From contig QZLH01000518.1 in assembly GCA_003833135.1 (NCBI GenBank), positions 1-55,464 of the forward strand: a stretch of DNA of 55,464 nt. The letters are read 5' to 3'. Positions 1 through 12,884 of the stretch are shown here, piece by piece (position 1 is the first letter of the stretch; the number at the start of each line of letters is the position of its first letter). The DNA comes from Oehlia diaphana (lineage: Eukaryota; Glomeromycota; Glomeromycetes; Glomerales; Glomeraceae). The position numbers and the translations under genes were made by a program. A model generated the notes under the pieces. That model saw only the letters and a program-made list of their open reading frames with translations, was not told the origin of the DNA and made no database searches.

Positions 1-74
<74 letters not shown>

Positions 75-546
75 TTTATTATTATATAAACGAAAATTCT
101 AAAGAGAATAATACATTTGAAACTTTCTTTTTTCTTTTCATGAAGATCAAAACAATCTTCAAATAAAAAATATAATAATCTCATTATACATGTATACATT
201 TATAATGTAAGTAATGTAGTATAATAATATAATAAATATAATAAATATAATAAATATATCATCATCTTACTGTATTTGTATATATTTCTGAATAGAAAAA
301 ACCCTGGATTTTTTTTTTGTTTGTTTTTCAAAAACCTCAAAAACCTTTATTAATTAAAATTAAATCGAACAAAGAGATCTTACATAAATTTTATTTCGAT
401 CATTTCGATTAGTTCTTTTTTTTTTTTTTTGATGTAATCTGATGTAATCTGATGTATCTGATGTGAGGGATTTATGTAGGTGTTACTTAATCATCCAATA
501 ATTTTACATTTTTTGATATTTTTTTGTTATATTATGCCCAAGAAAG

Positions 547-582
<36 letters not shown>

Positions 583-1014
583 TTTCAAAATTTTCGTTTT
601 TTTTTTTTTTCTCATAAAGAAACAAGAATACCAAGATATATTTTATTTTTTAATATCAAGGATCGTATATTTAAACCATATTTTACATTATTAGCTAAAA
701 AAAAAAAGTATATATAAACATATACTAACAAAAAATTCATCCAAAAAAAAAATTCGTTTTTCGTTTTTAAAAAAAATTTACACATGCAAAAAACTAAAAA
801 AAAAAAAAAGAAAATATATAATAAAATAAAAAAATAACAAAAAAATTATACATAAAAAAAAATAATATTTAATTAAAAATAAAATGATTTTTTTTTTTGG
901 AAATATTTCTTAACGTTGACCATTTTCTTAACGTACTTAACGTTGACTATTTTTCTTAAACGTAGACTATTTTTCTTAACGTATCTTAACATTGACTAAC
1001 GGTACCCACCCTTC
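1..1014. other. AT-rich intergenic DNA with A-tracts
   Basis: No gene seen. The window opens in a 70-base A run, and further A or T runs lie near 410-430, 545-580 and 597-610. Three copies of GATGTAATCTGATG-like sequence occur at about 430-460. At 908-985, just past the 3' end of the first gene, there are about five imperfect copies of CTTAACGTTGACTATTTT. Confidence 0.6.
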
Positions 1015-2592
1015 TTAAAATCTTACAATATTAACAAAAGTATTATTATCAGATTTATCATATCCTCTCAATTCAGCAAAAATTTTCGCCCTTTTGGAAT
1101 CAGTGGGATCATTACAAGGCCATCTAGGTAATCCAATAAATTTATCTGCTTTAATGCTTACTAATTTATCTATAATATCCCTAATACTACTTTCTTCAAG
1201 TTCATCCTTTAAAATATCTTCAAAAGATTTTATAGCACCCAAAGAATCTGCAGTATAATATGGAATTGTTGAAGTTATAAGTTTAATAGTTTCAGTATGA
1301 ATATGAGAGAAACGATGAGTTGAACGAATAACTGGATGAGTGGAATTTAAAGAAATGATATCATTTAATCTATATAAAGGATAATCAGAAACAAAATATA
1401 TATTTTCAATATCAGAAACATCAATAGTTTTTTGTACTCTTGATAATAATCTTGAAGAACAAATTGGTAAAGCAGGATCTTTAGTATTTTCAAAATCCCA
1501 TAGAATAGCTATATAAGGTCTTAAAGAATTTATAATTTTTATAGCAGCATCTTCAATAATTGATGAATAAGGTAAATGAGGAGGTAATTCATTTAAGAAT
1601 ATAGATTCTCTAATATCATGTCTAATTAATAATACATCAGAATTATCTTGTAAATTATTAAATAAAAATTTTTTTAAATCATTTCTACCATCAAATCCAT
1701 CATCATTTATAATCCAATTATTCCATGATAATCTTAATAATTTAAAAGGTGTAGTATCATTTAATTTTAATTTAAATTTATCAAGACACCAAACTTTTTT
1801 TAAAGAATTTGAATAAGGAGAAATATTAACAATAGAATTTTCTTCACCTCCATCAGTTATATAATAATGAGAAGTTGAAGGTTTATCATATCTTTGATAA
1901 GACCATTTTTGAAATTCATCTTGAGTAATAAATTTTACATTAGGAAAATTTTGTTGTAATTTATTTATATCATAATAAAGACTGAAAGGAAAAGGTTGAC
2001 AAGTTGAAATCTTTTTAGATTTAACATTGGTTAAAACCATAATTCTTCCAAGTGATTCTGCCAATTTCACGTAAGTTAAAAATTCAATGTCCGATATTGA
2101 AGTATCCATATTTGGTGGAAAATAAGCTAATAAAAATTTACATTTTGATTCATTACAATATTTTCCATTAACCTTTTTATCATGTTCGTACACATTTGTT
2201 GTATGATTAAATTCATCAATATCAAATTTCTGTTTGATAGGTTTAATATTATTATTATTCTAGAATTGGCGGGAATAACGTTTAGCGGGAATAAGAATAA
2301 CGTTTAGCGGGGAATAACGTTTAGCGGGAATGGATTAAAATATAATGAAAAATATTAGTATACTTAAATATGAAAAATGTATTAAAAGTATACACTTATA
2401 TCACTTATATCTTACCTTATTGCAATGAACTTTATTAACTTTTAAATATTCACCAGGAAATAACATTCTTGGCAATATAACAAACATGAAATTTGCAACG
2501 CTACATATAAATATTGCACAAAACACGAAATATGAAATTCTTTTTCTCGTATCCCTAGGGATTGAGAAAATACTTTTTTCTTTCGTCATCAT
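1015..2592 (-). CDS. Type II membrane O-fucosyltransferase-like protein, paralog A (degenerate catalytic motif)
   Basis: Two exons: 2592-2416 (59 codons) and 2259-1015, joined in phase 0 (donor AAG|GTAAGA, acceptor TTCTAG), giving 473 residues. The start is the first of two consecutive ATG codons. Residues about 20-41 form one membrane segment after a basic N-terminus, so a type II Golgi/ER anchor is likely. The luminal part begins at a KYCNESKCKFLLAYFPP block and continues with LAESLGRIMVLTNV, which resembles the N-terminal GDP-fucose-binding region of POFUT1. Later come YFVSDYPL (about 347-354) and a C-terminal DKLVSIKADKFIGLPR block like the POFUT1 end. The segment aligned with HWRME of the tandem paralogs reads LWDFE (about 312-316), so the conserved Arg and His are gone. 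It may be a pseudoenzyme. The family call is by motif reading, without a search. Confidence 0.8.
2260..2415 (-). repeat. Intron of paralog A with GCGGGAATAACGTTTA tandem repeat
   Basis: The single intron contains three to four copies of GCGGGAATAACGTTTA (about 2266-2333, + strand), one with an inserted AATAAG. The repeat is confined to the intron and ends next to the 3' splice site. Confidence 0.7.
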
Positions 2593-5327
2593 CAAAAAAA
2601 AAAAAAAAAATTAATTTGTTCGTATAATTTATTTGATGAAATGATGAAATGACCAAAAGGTTAATTAATATATTTTTTTTTTTTTTTATTTTTTTTTTAT
2701 ATTTTGTTCTGATTAATAATAATAGAATGAAAAAAAAAAAAGAGAAAAGACAAGTGAACTTTCACTTTTTTTGAAAAAAAGGTACAGGATTTCAAGATTA
2801 TTGCAAGTATTTATAAAGGTGACAAAAAGAAAGTTGTATTAATATTTAAATAAAAAAAAGTTTTACGAGATAAAAAAGGTAAGATCTTATTTTTCATATA
2901 TAACACCAATACTAAAATGACAATCGGCTAATTTAAGATTAAACTAAATATGTACTAAACTAATTAATTGCGACACCTATATATAATAATTTTACTCTAT
3001 ATAATAAATAAGAGTTCAACATAAATATTAAATGCATAAATAACCAATTAATAGATAATCTATTATGTATGATGCATTTATTAATTTGAACGCATTTTAA
3101 AAGTGACTTAATAGGTAACAAAACCGAGTCTTTTTGTCATACAAACAAGATAATATTTATTATTATTAACAAGCTATTACGTTATTTTTATTTCATCCAA
3201 TTATAAAATATTTTAACGATAAAGTTTGAAAAAAAAAAAAAAATTTAAGATATTTACCATTTTTTTAAAAAAATTTTCCCTTCTTTTAAATCGTTAAATT
3301 GTATTACATTTTGAAACACGAAATGTTGAATGAAGTACTTTGCATCAAATCATCACACATGTCAATAATCGCGTCAACTAAACTTAAAAAAAATACTTTA
3401 AAGGTGATGATTTAATGGTTATCACAAACAATTATTATCTATACACCAATTCGGATAATTAAAAATTATATGTAATAATGGCGTTTTGTGTACCGAGTAA
3501 TAAAAATACATTACTAACTAATATTACAACGGGAATATACGTAGATGGATGAATGAATTATATTTTTTTTAAAGACATAACCGAATCCCCTTTTTTTTTT
3601 AGAAACGACGTTTATGGACGTGGCGCAGATTCTGAAGATCTGTGCACAAAACCAACAAAAACAAAAATACACAATACAAAATCCGAGAAATCCGAGAATA
3701 TTTAAAAGTGGAAATCACAGCCGATACAGTTTGGACTTTTGCGACAATAAATGCCAAATAAGTAATATCTTGAGACAATTAAGGTAAAACAATCAATAAT
3801 AAATCAAATACTAATCAAATACTAATCAATCAATAATTTGGACACGAAATTCTAATTTTAGTTTGGTGTATCACGTACCACCACTTTACTCTACTTTAGG
3901 TGGTAATCACACGTAAAAATACCCTTTATCGGAATAAAATATTAATTATACAATGAATAAAATTAATAATTATAAAATAAATAAAATTTCTTAACATTGT
4001 TCAAAAGTATACATTGATACAATCAAAATCAATATTATCGAGTAATCAAAATCTTAATTTTTAATCTTCGTGATAAAATTGAATTCGGATGTTCCGTTCT
4101 TGATAAGAAGGATATTCTTTGTACAGTACTTTTTTAATTGATAAGCGATTGTCTATATTAATTCATATTTGATTTTATCTTTAATCTTGTCTATTTTTAT
4201 TAATAATCTTCTAATTTTACATTGTCATCTGAATTACAGTAAAAATAATGAGTCAATGTTTAACTAAATTTAGGAAGTCTTCCTTAAAAAATTACTCGTA
4301 AAATACTAAACATACTTTCTGATTAAAATAACATTATTTATTTTTTTCTCCTGCAGAAAAATTTTCTAATTTTTGTTTTTATTTTAAAATTTGATAAAAT
4401 TTTAAAATTTATGTTAAAATTTATGTTAAAATTTATGTTAAAATAATTTTTGATAAAATTTATGTTAAAATTTTATGTTAAAATTTTATGTTAAATTGGA
4501 ATTTATAAATAAAAATCTTATTTTTTTTTTTCAACAATAAAGTTTATCTACATGACACGATATGTGCATCCGATCACGCATGCTTAATTTTAATTATCGC
4601 ACTTAAAAAAGTTCTTAAATGTTTTTAAAAATTTTTAAATCAATATAATGAATTAGGAAATTTGATACCATTTTTTAATTTTTTGTCAATTTCTTTGGGA
4701 CATCTGAAATTTCCAAATTCGTTTTATTTTTCGAATAAATAAAACCAAAATTGGTGATTAGGTGATCAAATATTAACGTTTTTCTCTTATGAAAAATAAT
4801 AAATTAATAAAAAATAATAAATATAAAATATGCATGATAAAAAAAAAATGCATAAAAAAATGCAAAATTACATAAATGTAAAAAACAAAGAGGTAAAAAA
4901 AAAAAAAATTTTTTTTTTTTTTTTCCTTCTTATCATGAAAAAACATATAAAGATAACGGAAGAGATCCTCCGAAATAAATGATCTCATGTATACATGTAT
5001 ACATATATTTATATATATATACATAATCTTTTTTTATAAATAAAGTTAAAAAGAGTTCATTTTAAAAAAGAAACTTTTAAGTTTTTTTAACGCATCATAT
5101 TACATATTCTTTCATTTTTTCATCATTTTAAGAATTTCATTGTTTAATATTATTATTTTTTTTTTTCTTGGCATTATGATAAACGGGTAATATTTTATAT
5201 TTTATAATTAAAAAAAAATTTTGAGGTAATATTGTAATAACAAATAAAAAATAAAAAAAGTTTTTTTTTTTTTAAAAAAAAGAAAACTTGCCTTTTTTAA
5301 AAAAACTTCTTTATTATCAAATTATAT
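2593..5327. other. Intergenic DNA; short tandem repeat near 4380-4500
   Basis: No convincing coding region. At about 4380-4497 there are seven or so copies of TTAAAATTTATG (12-14 bases each). Long T and A runs flank positions 2595-2720 and 4890-4925. The region upstream of 2592 must hold the promoter of paralog A, but I could not assign a motif. Confidence 0.5.
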
Positions 5328-5402
5328 ATTATTGGATGATTAAACTATATAATTGTCTAATAGCGGCACGTAGTCTATTATATAATTTAAATCATCCAAT
5401 AA
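5328..5402. repeat. 75-base foldback hairpin
   Basis: The two ends are near-perfect inverted repeats: ATTATTGGATGATTAAAC on the left and its complement ending ATCATCCAATAAT on the right, with a loop of about 15 bases including GCGGCACG. This is consistent with a very small foldback transposon or a stable cruciform. A short relative, AATCATCCAATAAT, occurs alone near 489. Confidence 0.6.
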
Positions 5403-5536
5403 TAATATTATCGGTTTGACGGAACCGTTCATGCAATTTTTATAATAAACTCCCGTTACTATCCAATTATGCTAATACATAGTAACCGACATAAATAACA
5501 ATAATGTAAAATCTGCATGAACTTATGATAATTAAA

Positions 5537-5704
5537 TTATCGCCGTTTACAAAATGATGTACGCAGTTAAACTCGAATAAAAAAAAAAGGAAACCGAAAA
5601 CCGGACGAAATATATACAAAAAACGGATGAAACCCGGGCGAATATTGGTATTTGAATATACAATCACAAATAAACTGCGTACACTATTTTGAAAACGGCA
5701 ATAA
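5537..5704. mobile_element. MITE-like element, TTATCGCC family, copy 1
   Basis: Terminal inverted repeats of about 34 bases. The left end starts TTATCGCCGTTTACAAAATG and the right end ends TTTTGAAAACGGCAATAA. Both arms share a GTACGCAGTTAA block. The inside has no coding capacity. A second copy with the same termini is at 26952-27100. No clear target duplication was seen. Confidence 0.7.
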
Positions 5705-6180
5705 TTGCTTTAATATTTATAATTTAGAATATTTCTTATTATTCATATGATGTGATGTTATCTAATAATATTAATGATATTAATGATAAAGATAAAGATA
5801 TTGGTGAACAAATATCAAAATTTATAAATTCTTCTTGTATTAAGTAAATTTTAATTAAAAATTTAAAAAATAAAAATAATTTGTAAAAAAACAATCTTTT
5901 TAAAAGTAGTTTATTATTAAAAAAGTATTATTAACATTCAATGTATTTATTATTAAATATTATTATTTTTTTTTTTCGCTTTACGATTCGATAATAATGA
6001 GATAAATTCAAGAATTTTTAGTTTTATCAAATCAATCAAATCAACCCAATCGCACGATGTAAGTGTGTAAATCCGATGTCGATCTATACTACATTACATA
6101 ATCTGTTTTTTATAACGCTTTTTATACTTTCCCATAGATTAAACCGACAAAACCTTCGTTATCAATAACTTCATCTTTTT

Positions 6181-7314
6181 ATGATATTGGTGAACAAACT
6201 TCAATCGTTAAATCTCCAAATGTAGGTATAAACATATTGTTATGTTGTCATACCATGTACAACCTAAAAATTTTATACCTTATTCACTTATATGTATATT
6301 TTGCACTTATTCATTTTAACACCTATTCATTTTTTACGCCTTGTTCATTTTTTTCATTTTTTTTACACGTTATTCATTTTTTTCATTTTTTTACGCGTTG
6401 TTCATTTTTTACATATTCAAAAGGTGAACCCTACAAAACTAACATTAACTCCTATGACTCTATCAAATCCTCCAAATCAATCAACTCCTGCAATTCTTTC
6501 AAATCCGTCAAATCAATCAACTCCTGCAATTCTATCAACTCCTACAACCATAAATCCATCAGCTCCTACTCTATCAAATCCTACTACTTCTTCAAACCAT
6601 TAAATCCATCAACTCCTACTCTATCAAATCCAATTCCTACTACTATTACTCCTTCAAATCCATCAAATTCCATCTCGATATACTAAAATTGTGATTTTCC
6701 TAAAAATTAGATTATTTAACCAATATTATAAATCAAATTTAAAAATTTTCATATATTAAATATATTAAATTTGTCTTGTACTGACAGGATGAACGTACAC
6801 ACCCGGGTATAATTCAATTTTTAAATCGCTGAAATTGAGGTATTTTAGGCAGTGCTATACGGTAAAAGAATTTAATAATAATACAAATGCTTGGAGAATG
6901 GAACATGGAATACAAAGATTAATGCCAAAATGTGCTGATAATTTTTAAAAGATAAACAATTTAAAACTGATATGAAAAATTTTTATTTAGCTACTGAATT
7001 ATCCTTTAATAGGAGACAATATAAAAAAAATTTTAATCTACTACTTAATACTATTGCTATAAAACAAATTAAATTTAAATACTTTGGTTTCAATTAATGC
7101 TTTTAATTATTTACCAAAAGATGATAAATTTATAAAAAAATGAATTAATTAGTGCTGATGGTTTACAAGTAATTTTAGATAAATTAAGTTTTAGTACAAG
7201 CTGATTATTTTGTTTCTTGTCCAAAATTTCGTGGTCGCTATCAATCTAAATTTACAAAAAAAGTACGTGAAGCTAGAAAAGAATGTTTGGGATGTATGGT
7301 ATAGAGTTCAATAA
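6181..7314 (+). pseudogene. Broken O-fucosyltransferase-like paralog
   Basis: Closest by eye to the gene at 10361. An exon-1-like end (DIGEQTSIVKSPN followed by GTAGGT) is at 6183-6225. A Ser/Thr/Pro-rich stalk (repeated NPSNQSTPAIL-type units) follows an AG acceptor at about 6423 and ends in a stop at 6603. The middle of the catalytic domain is missing. From about 6870 the C-terminal part resumes in pieces: AWRMEHGIQRLMPKCADNF, then FYLATE, VSINAFNYLPKDD, QADYFVSCPKF and FTKKVREARK, ending with VWDVWYRVQ and a stop at 7312-7314. At least four frame changes separate the pieces. Related exon-1-like ends also lie near 5793-5840 and 6036-6065, so the 5' part may itself have been duplicated. Confidence 0.8.
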
Positions 7315-7384
7315 TTGAGTAATGGTAATTTATCGGGTAACGGTAATTTAGCGGTAGCGTTAGCGTTGGATAATTTTTTTGTTT

Positions 7385-7596
7385 ACAGCTGATTTCATAA
7401 TATACGGGACACTTTGCAAATTTTCAAGAACTCGGAAATATTCGGTAAATCTCAAAATAAGATAAAATTATGTTACCATTCTCGGAACAGCATTCCAAAA
7501 ATTAGCGTATGATTTTTATTTTATATCAAGCTTTACCGAATATTAACGAGTTCTTTAAAATTTGTTAAGTGTCTCGACCTTTTTGAAATTAGCTGT
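7385..7596. mobile_element. Foldback element beginning ACAGCT, next to the pseudogene
   Basis: Arms of about 75 bases are imperfect inverted repeats. The left arm has GACACTTTGCAAATTTT, AAGAACTCG and ATATTCGGTAAA; the right arm carries the complements TTTACCGAATAT, CGAGTTCTT and AAAATTTGTTAAGTGTC. The ends are ACAGCT and AGCTGT. It has no coding capacity, and no target duplication was recognised. Confidence 0.65.
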
Positions 7597-7679
7597 GATT
7601 GTAGAAAAAAAAAATTTTTTTATTTATATACTATGATTATCCCTATTATTGATGCATGATCGACAAGAATAAAATTTGT

Positions 7680-7915
7680 TTTTCACCGACAGGATCATTT
7701 TACCTACAATCATTTCACACGACAGGATCATTTTACGGTTACACCACACAGACGATTTCCCGACAGGACATTTTCCCGACAACTTTGACCAAACGTCCTG
7801 TCGGGAAAATGGATGTCGCCGACATCGCATTTTACTTACAATCATTTCACCTATAAATTATCTCACCGACTGGATCATTTTACCTACAATCATTTCATCG
7901 ACAGTTTTGAAATAC
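7680..7915. repeat. Cluster of imperfect ACCGACAGGATCATTTTACC repeats
   Basis: Three copies of a unit of about 33 bases (CGACAGGATCATTTTACC then TACAATCATTTCA) start near 7685, 7718 and 7863. Between them, CCCGACAGGACATTTTCCCG (7759-7778) is complementary to the segment CGTCCTGTCGGGAAAAT (7793-7809), giving a hairpin. No gene is supported here; overlapping reading frames on both strands follow from the repeat. Confidence 0.65.
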
Positions 7916-7929
7916 ATTTGTCTGTGAAA

Positions 7930-10360
7930 TGACCCTGAGGTAATTGTCGGGGAAACGAATGCGACCCGTCGAGTAATACATAATTATACAATATAATACA
8001 ATACATTAAATTTGTTATTGTTCAGTCGATTAGGATTTTAATGACCAATATTTTTATATGAGATCCAATATTGGTACCTATTGGTCACCGCAGTATTCTC
8101 AGTTATTGGCCATAACTTATAAATGATCTACAAACTTAGTATTTTCGGTAAAATAATATTTTTCTATTGTAATTTCGGATTTTAGAAATCGGTCAAAAAT
8201 CTAATTTCTCTTAAAATATTGACGACATTTAATTGTCACATAATTGACGCATGATTGACGCATAATCGGCACTTAAATCGAAACTTGATCGACACTTAAT
8301 CAACACTTAATCGACAATGAATAGAATAGTATATATATGTATAAAAGTCCTTAATGATCTACTAAAACTTCTATAATCAACTTATTTTTGATATCATCAT
8401 TTAAAATAGGATTAATACTATTTATCAGTTGATCGTTCTAACGAAATTTATTTATCATTACCTATCAGTTTAATAATTCTAACGAAATTTAAAGTTATTG
8501 TACATCAATTAAATACTTAATTTGGGTCTTCCGTATAATATACTCCGAATTTTAAATTCCGGTATCGGTTAATCCAGTATAATCAATATTTTAGTCACTA
8601 TTTTGAAAATTTGAAATCGAAGATGAAAGAACGGATTATTATAATTCCAGGACAATCCTAACAATTAATAATATAACTAATAAATCCATATAAATATCCT
8701 AATAAAGTAATTTTACAATAAGTTTTTTTTTTTTATCTTTTTCAAAAAGAAAATATAAAATTAAGCTCTGTTTATAGAAATCCTTTTTTGATGTGCATAA
8801 TCGATGGATACATTTTATCGGGTTACATCGCACATCATCCTACTACAAAAATCCTTTTTTTTTTCAACTTTTTTCATTGCATATATGATGTACTATATGT
8901 AATGCATTAATTAAACGGTATAATCACATGTTAATTACTTTTAAATTACCTTCAATAATTTAAATGATAAAAAAGCAGTGCTATTGGGGCTAAACAAAAA
9001 GGTACAATTAACAGAGTTCACAATAAATCAATTATGGTATTTTGGCAGAATATTTTCTTTTAAAGTTTCGAAATCAATGAAATCAAAATTGGTTATCATT
9101 AAAAATTCATTCCGGTAATTTCAAGTCGTAAGTCGTTTTTTTTGCGTGATACATTGCATATAATGTTTATAAACTAATATTTATTATTTTATCACTACAA
9201 AGTTCAAAGAAACATTAGAATAATCATCAGTTTCGTTTGATATATTGATTAATGAAAAGATTAATAAAGTAATATACAAATAATATATGAAATGTATGAA
9301 CTAAGAAAAGATTTGTTTCACAAATAATTTCAAATTTTTTAAATTTTCTGTTGATCCGTTCTTTTACACAAAGTAACATTATAAACACACAATTCACAAA
9401 AATACGTTATCCAGATGACACGTTTTTTATTTTTGAGATTACTTTCAAAATTCCTCCTTTTAACTTTTCTAACGCCTTATCATTTTTCTTTGTGATATAT
9501 ATATATATATATTTGTTTACATGAGCAATATTAAGTTATTATGATGTTTATACATAATAAAACATAAAAGGGAATTTAAATATTTCTTTAAAAGAATTAA
9601 TCATATCACAAACATATTGTACATCTAGTACTATATCTAATTTTAAAATATTCATTTCTTAAAATTAATGCAAAGTTCAGATATCTTTGACAGCTTTACA
9701 AATCTATAAATAGTTAAAGAGTACCTAGAACCGTAAACAAATGTACCCGAAATAAAGTACACAAAATAATGTACCCGAAATATTAAATGTTTTGCAGCAT
9801 ATCATATTGTATGCTACATTTTTTTTTTTTTTTGCAACAGAATTTTTATTCGTTTAAATTTCTATTCTGATACCATAATATTTAATATTTTTGGATATAC
9901 TGTATTTCCCATGTTTTTATTATTGTATCATGCGAATATCATAACATTATACCATTTTAACATGAAACAAAAAGAGATTGATAATCAATTAAAATTGCAA
10001 AAAAACATCTCTAAAATAAGAATTATGTATTAAAATTGTACCTTCTTTTAATTGTGTTCGTATAATTTTAGTAGTAATAATAGTAAACATAAACATAAAA
10101 TTATTTTTTCTTACGGGCAATAACTCTTACGGGCATACATAAAATAATTACAAAATGTATTTATATTATATTTGTCTCAATTTTCAATTCCCCATTTCTT
10201 ATCAATCATTTTTGTTCTCTTCATAAATCAAATTATTTTCATAAATAAAAAAGCTTTTTTTGTTCTCTCATATTAAATTATATAAATTATATATTTATTA
10301 CATACTATTTATTACATAGTATATATTATACATAGAAAAAGAAAAAGAAAATAACTCAAA
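7930..10360. other. Intergenic DNA upstream of paralog B
   Basis: No gene seen. At about 8240-8325 there is a run of ATCGACACTTAATC-like 14-base repeats. A short AT dinucleotide repeat lies at 9497-9512. The 40 bases before the next start codon contain TATATTATAC and a purine-rich GAAAAAGAAAAAGAAAA stretch, a plausible core promoter and leader. Confidence 0.5.
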
Positions 10361-12067
10361 ATGTTCAAACAACCGATTGTAAACATAAACCTTTCTTGGA
10401 ATCGAGAAACTTTTAAATTGCTCCTAATAATATTCATATTTTGGAGTCTTATTAGTTATTTATACTTTTATAAAAATAATTATGTTAATAATGAGAATAT
10501 AACTAACTCATCGACTCAACCTGATATTGGAGAAATTGGAGAACCAATTTCAATTATTCAATCGCAATCACCTTCACAATCGCAATCGAAAGATGTAAGT
10601 ATCATTCTTTCATTATTAATAATTTATCGGGTACTTATTATCAACGGATAATGTATTTTTGGAAAGTGTGTACGGAGATGCAATACCGGTGTAACGGAGT
10701 AATGAAAATTGGTGTAATCTTGGCAAAATATAGTGTAATCGCGTAATGACAATATTATGAATATCTGTATATCCGATTAAGATACCCGACAGAATTGTTT
10801 TTTTTCGATTTATTTAACTTATATTCTATTTTTTTCGATTTATTTGAAGGCTATGATAACATTATCCCCATCAACTCCAACTAATACTTCATCCCTGTCA
10901 ACTCCAACAACTAATACTTCATCAACTCCAACTTTTCATGTTGACAACGTAATAAATCAAAAATATTGTCAATCTAATACATGTAGATTCTTATTCGCTT
11001 ATTATCCACCAGAACAAGAAACTCAAGCAAATCAACATTTTTTATCATTTGTACAATTAGCCGAAAAATTAAATAGAATTATGGTATTAACTAATGTAGG
11101 AAATTCACATATATTTGCATGTCAACCATTTTCTTTCGATTTTTATTATAATGTGGAAAAACTTCAAAAAAGATTTCCAAATGTTAAATTCATTACACAA
11201 AAAGATTTTCAACTTTGGACAAAAGAAAGAAAAGAGAAACCCGATACTTTTCATGGATTTATTACAATCAACAAAAATCATTCATATACAGTAAATTATG
11301 TTCAACCTTATGTTGAAAAATTAAATTTATCAAATTGTTTAAGATTATTTAATTTAAAATTAAATGATAGTACAATATTTAAAGATATTTATTTAAGTAA
11401 GGGTAAAAATCTTGAAACTTTTGAAAATTTAATATTAAAAGAATTAGATACAAATGCTGAAGTTTTATTAATTAAACATGAAATACGTTATCCTTTATTT
11501 AAATATCTTAGTTCATTAGATTATGCTAACCATATTATAGATGCTGCAAATTCTATATCAGAAAAATTAAGACCTTATATTGCAAGTCATTGGAGGATGG
11601 AACTTGGTAAACCAAAAATGATGCCTGATTGTGCAAAAAATTTAGTTAAGTGGGTTAAAGATAAAGAAAGTAGAACTGGTATAAAAAATTTATATTTAGC
11701 TACTGATTATCCTTTATTAGGTGATAATAAAGCTCAATCTACAACTTTTCACGTGATAACTGAATATCATATTAATGCTATTCAAATATTAAATTCTTCT
11801 GTAAGTTTAAATACTTGGGTTTCTTTACATCCATTTGATTATCTTCCAAAAGATAAATGGATAAAAAAAGAATTAATGGGAGCTGGTATACAAGGAATAT
11901 TAGATAAGTTAGTATTAATACAAGCTGATTATTTTGTATCTTGTCCGAAAGTATGTGGTCGATATACGTCAAAGTATACAAAGAAAGTACGAGAAGAGAG
12001 AACAAAAAATGTAGGGAAAAACCATTATTATTTAAAGAACGTTTGGGAGATGTGGTATGAAAATTAA
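10361..12067 (+). CDS. Type II membrane O-fucosyltransferase-like protein, paralog B (intact motifs)
   Basis: Exons 10361-10594 (78 codons) and 10850-12067, phase 0 (GAT|GTAAGT, acceptor TTTGAAG), giving 483 residues. There is one membrane segment at about 18-37. A Ser/Thr/Pro/Gln-rich stalk (about 50-107) contains SQSPSQSQS and STPTNTS-type repeats. The luminal domain begins NQKYCQSNTCRFLFAYYPPE, with QANQHFLSFVQLAEKLNRIM matching the POFUT1 pattern of a glycine/asparagine loop followed by LAxxLNRT. RPYIASHWRMEL (HWRME about 325-329) corresponds to the HxR motif that contacts GDP-fucose, YLATDYP (about 360) to the second nucleotide-binding motif, and ADYFVSCPKVCGRYTSK with KVREER to the conserved C-terminal block. 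Expected activity: fucose transfer to Ser/Thr of secreted or membrane proteins. Donor and acceptor are inferred from the fold. Confidence 0.85.
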
Positions 12068-12884
12068 AAGAAAATTTTATTGGTAGCCTTATTATTTTGT
12101 TAGACATTTATGTACATAATGAATAAAATCTATAAATAAAATAATTACGAATCAAAGTTTAATTGTGAACTGGAGCGAACCAATAAATTTGTACATACTA
12201 TGTTCATCGAAATTAATTTTCCTTTGGAATTCGGTTGTCCTTTTGTGTATTTTTAAGGATTTTCGGTTCGGGAACTTCGGTTATCGGCGTTAAACTAATT
12301 AATTTTGTATCACAAAAAAAAATATATTTGAAATAGCCATTGACATGCGACATAAGATAACATTCCTGTAATTGTTATTTAATGCATAAATGCGTTCTAT
12401 GGTATTTAATCCCAGCTGTTTAAACAATAATTTCCATCTTTTAAACCTTAAAAATTAACCAATCAAAATTGTCTTTCTTTTTTAATTCATATCTTTTTAT
12501 TTCTTTTTAAATCCTACCATATCATTTTATTTCCGTATCATTGTTTTATTCCCATATCATCTTTTAATTCATTAATTTAATTATTTCCATATCTTTTCGA
12601 TACATATTTCCATTTCATTTTTTTCTTTCCGACCCATTACTTTTCATTTCATTTTTTTTTCTTTTCCGATCCATAACTTTTCATATCCAAATATCATTCA
12701 TCGCTTCCCGAAGATTTCATGCATCCTACAAGTAAACTGAATAATTAAAACATACTATATTCTATACCATCTCCCTTTCATACATACCATCATCATTTTT
12801 CATTATTCCTATTATAATTCCCTTTCTCAAATCATTATATTCTAAAACTTTATTCTTTGTACTATATATCTTTTTGAAAACATC
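12068..12884. other. Short intergenic region with pyrimidine-rich promoter of paralog C
   Basis: From about 12470 to 12840 the + strand is rich in C and T, with repeated TTTTCATTTCATTTTTTT and CCATATCATTTTATT-like words. It lies directly upstream of the next gene, so it is probably promoter and leader. No other gene was seen. Confidence 0.45.

Noticed and set aside
7624..7927. Three overlapping short frames on both strands
   Set aside because: They are produced by the CGACAGGATCATTTTACC repeats, not by a gene.
11778..12107. 109-residue minus-strand frame
   Set aside because: Antisense shadow of the conserved catalytic exon of paralog B.
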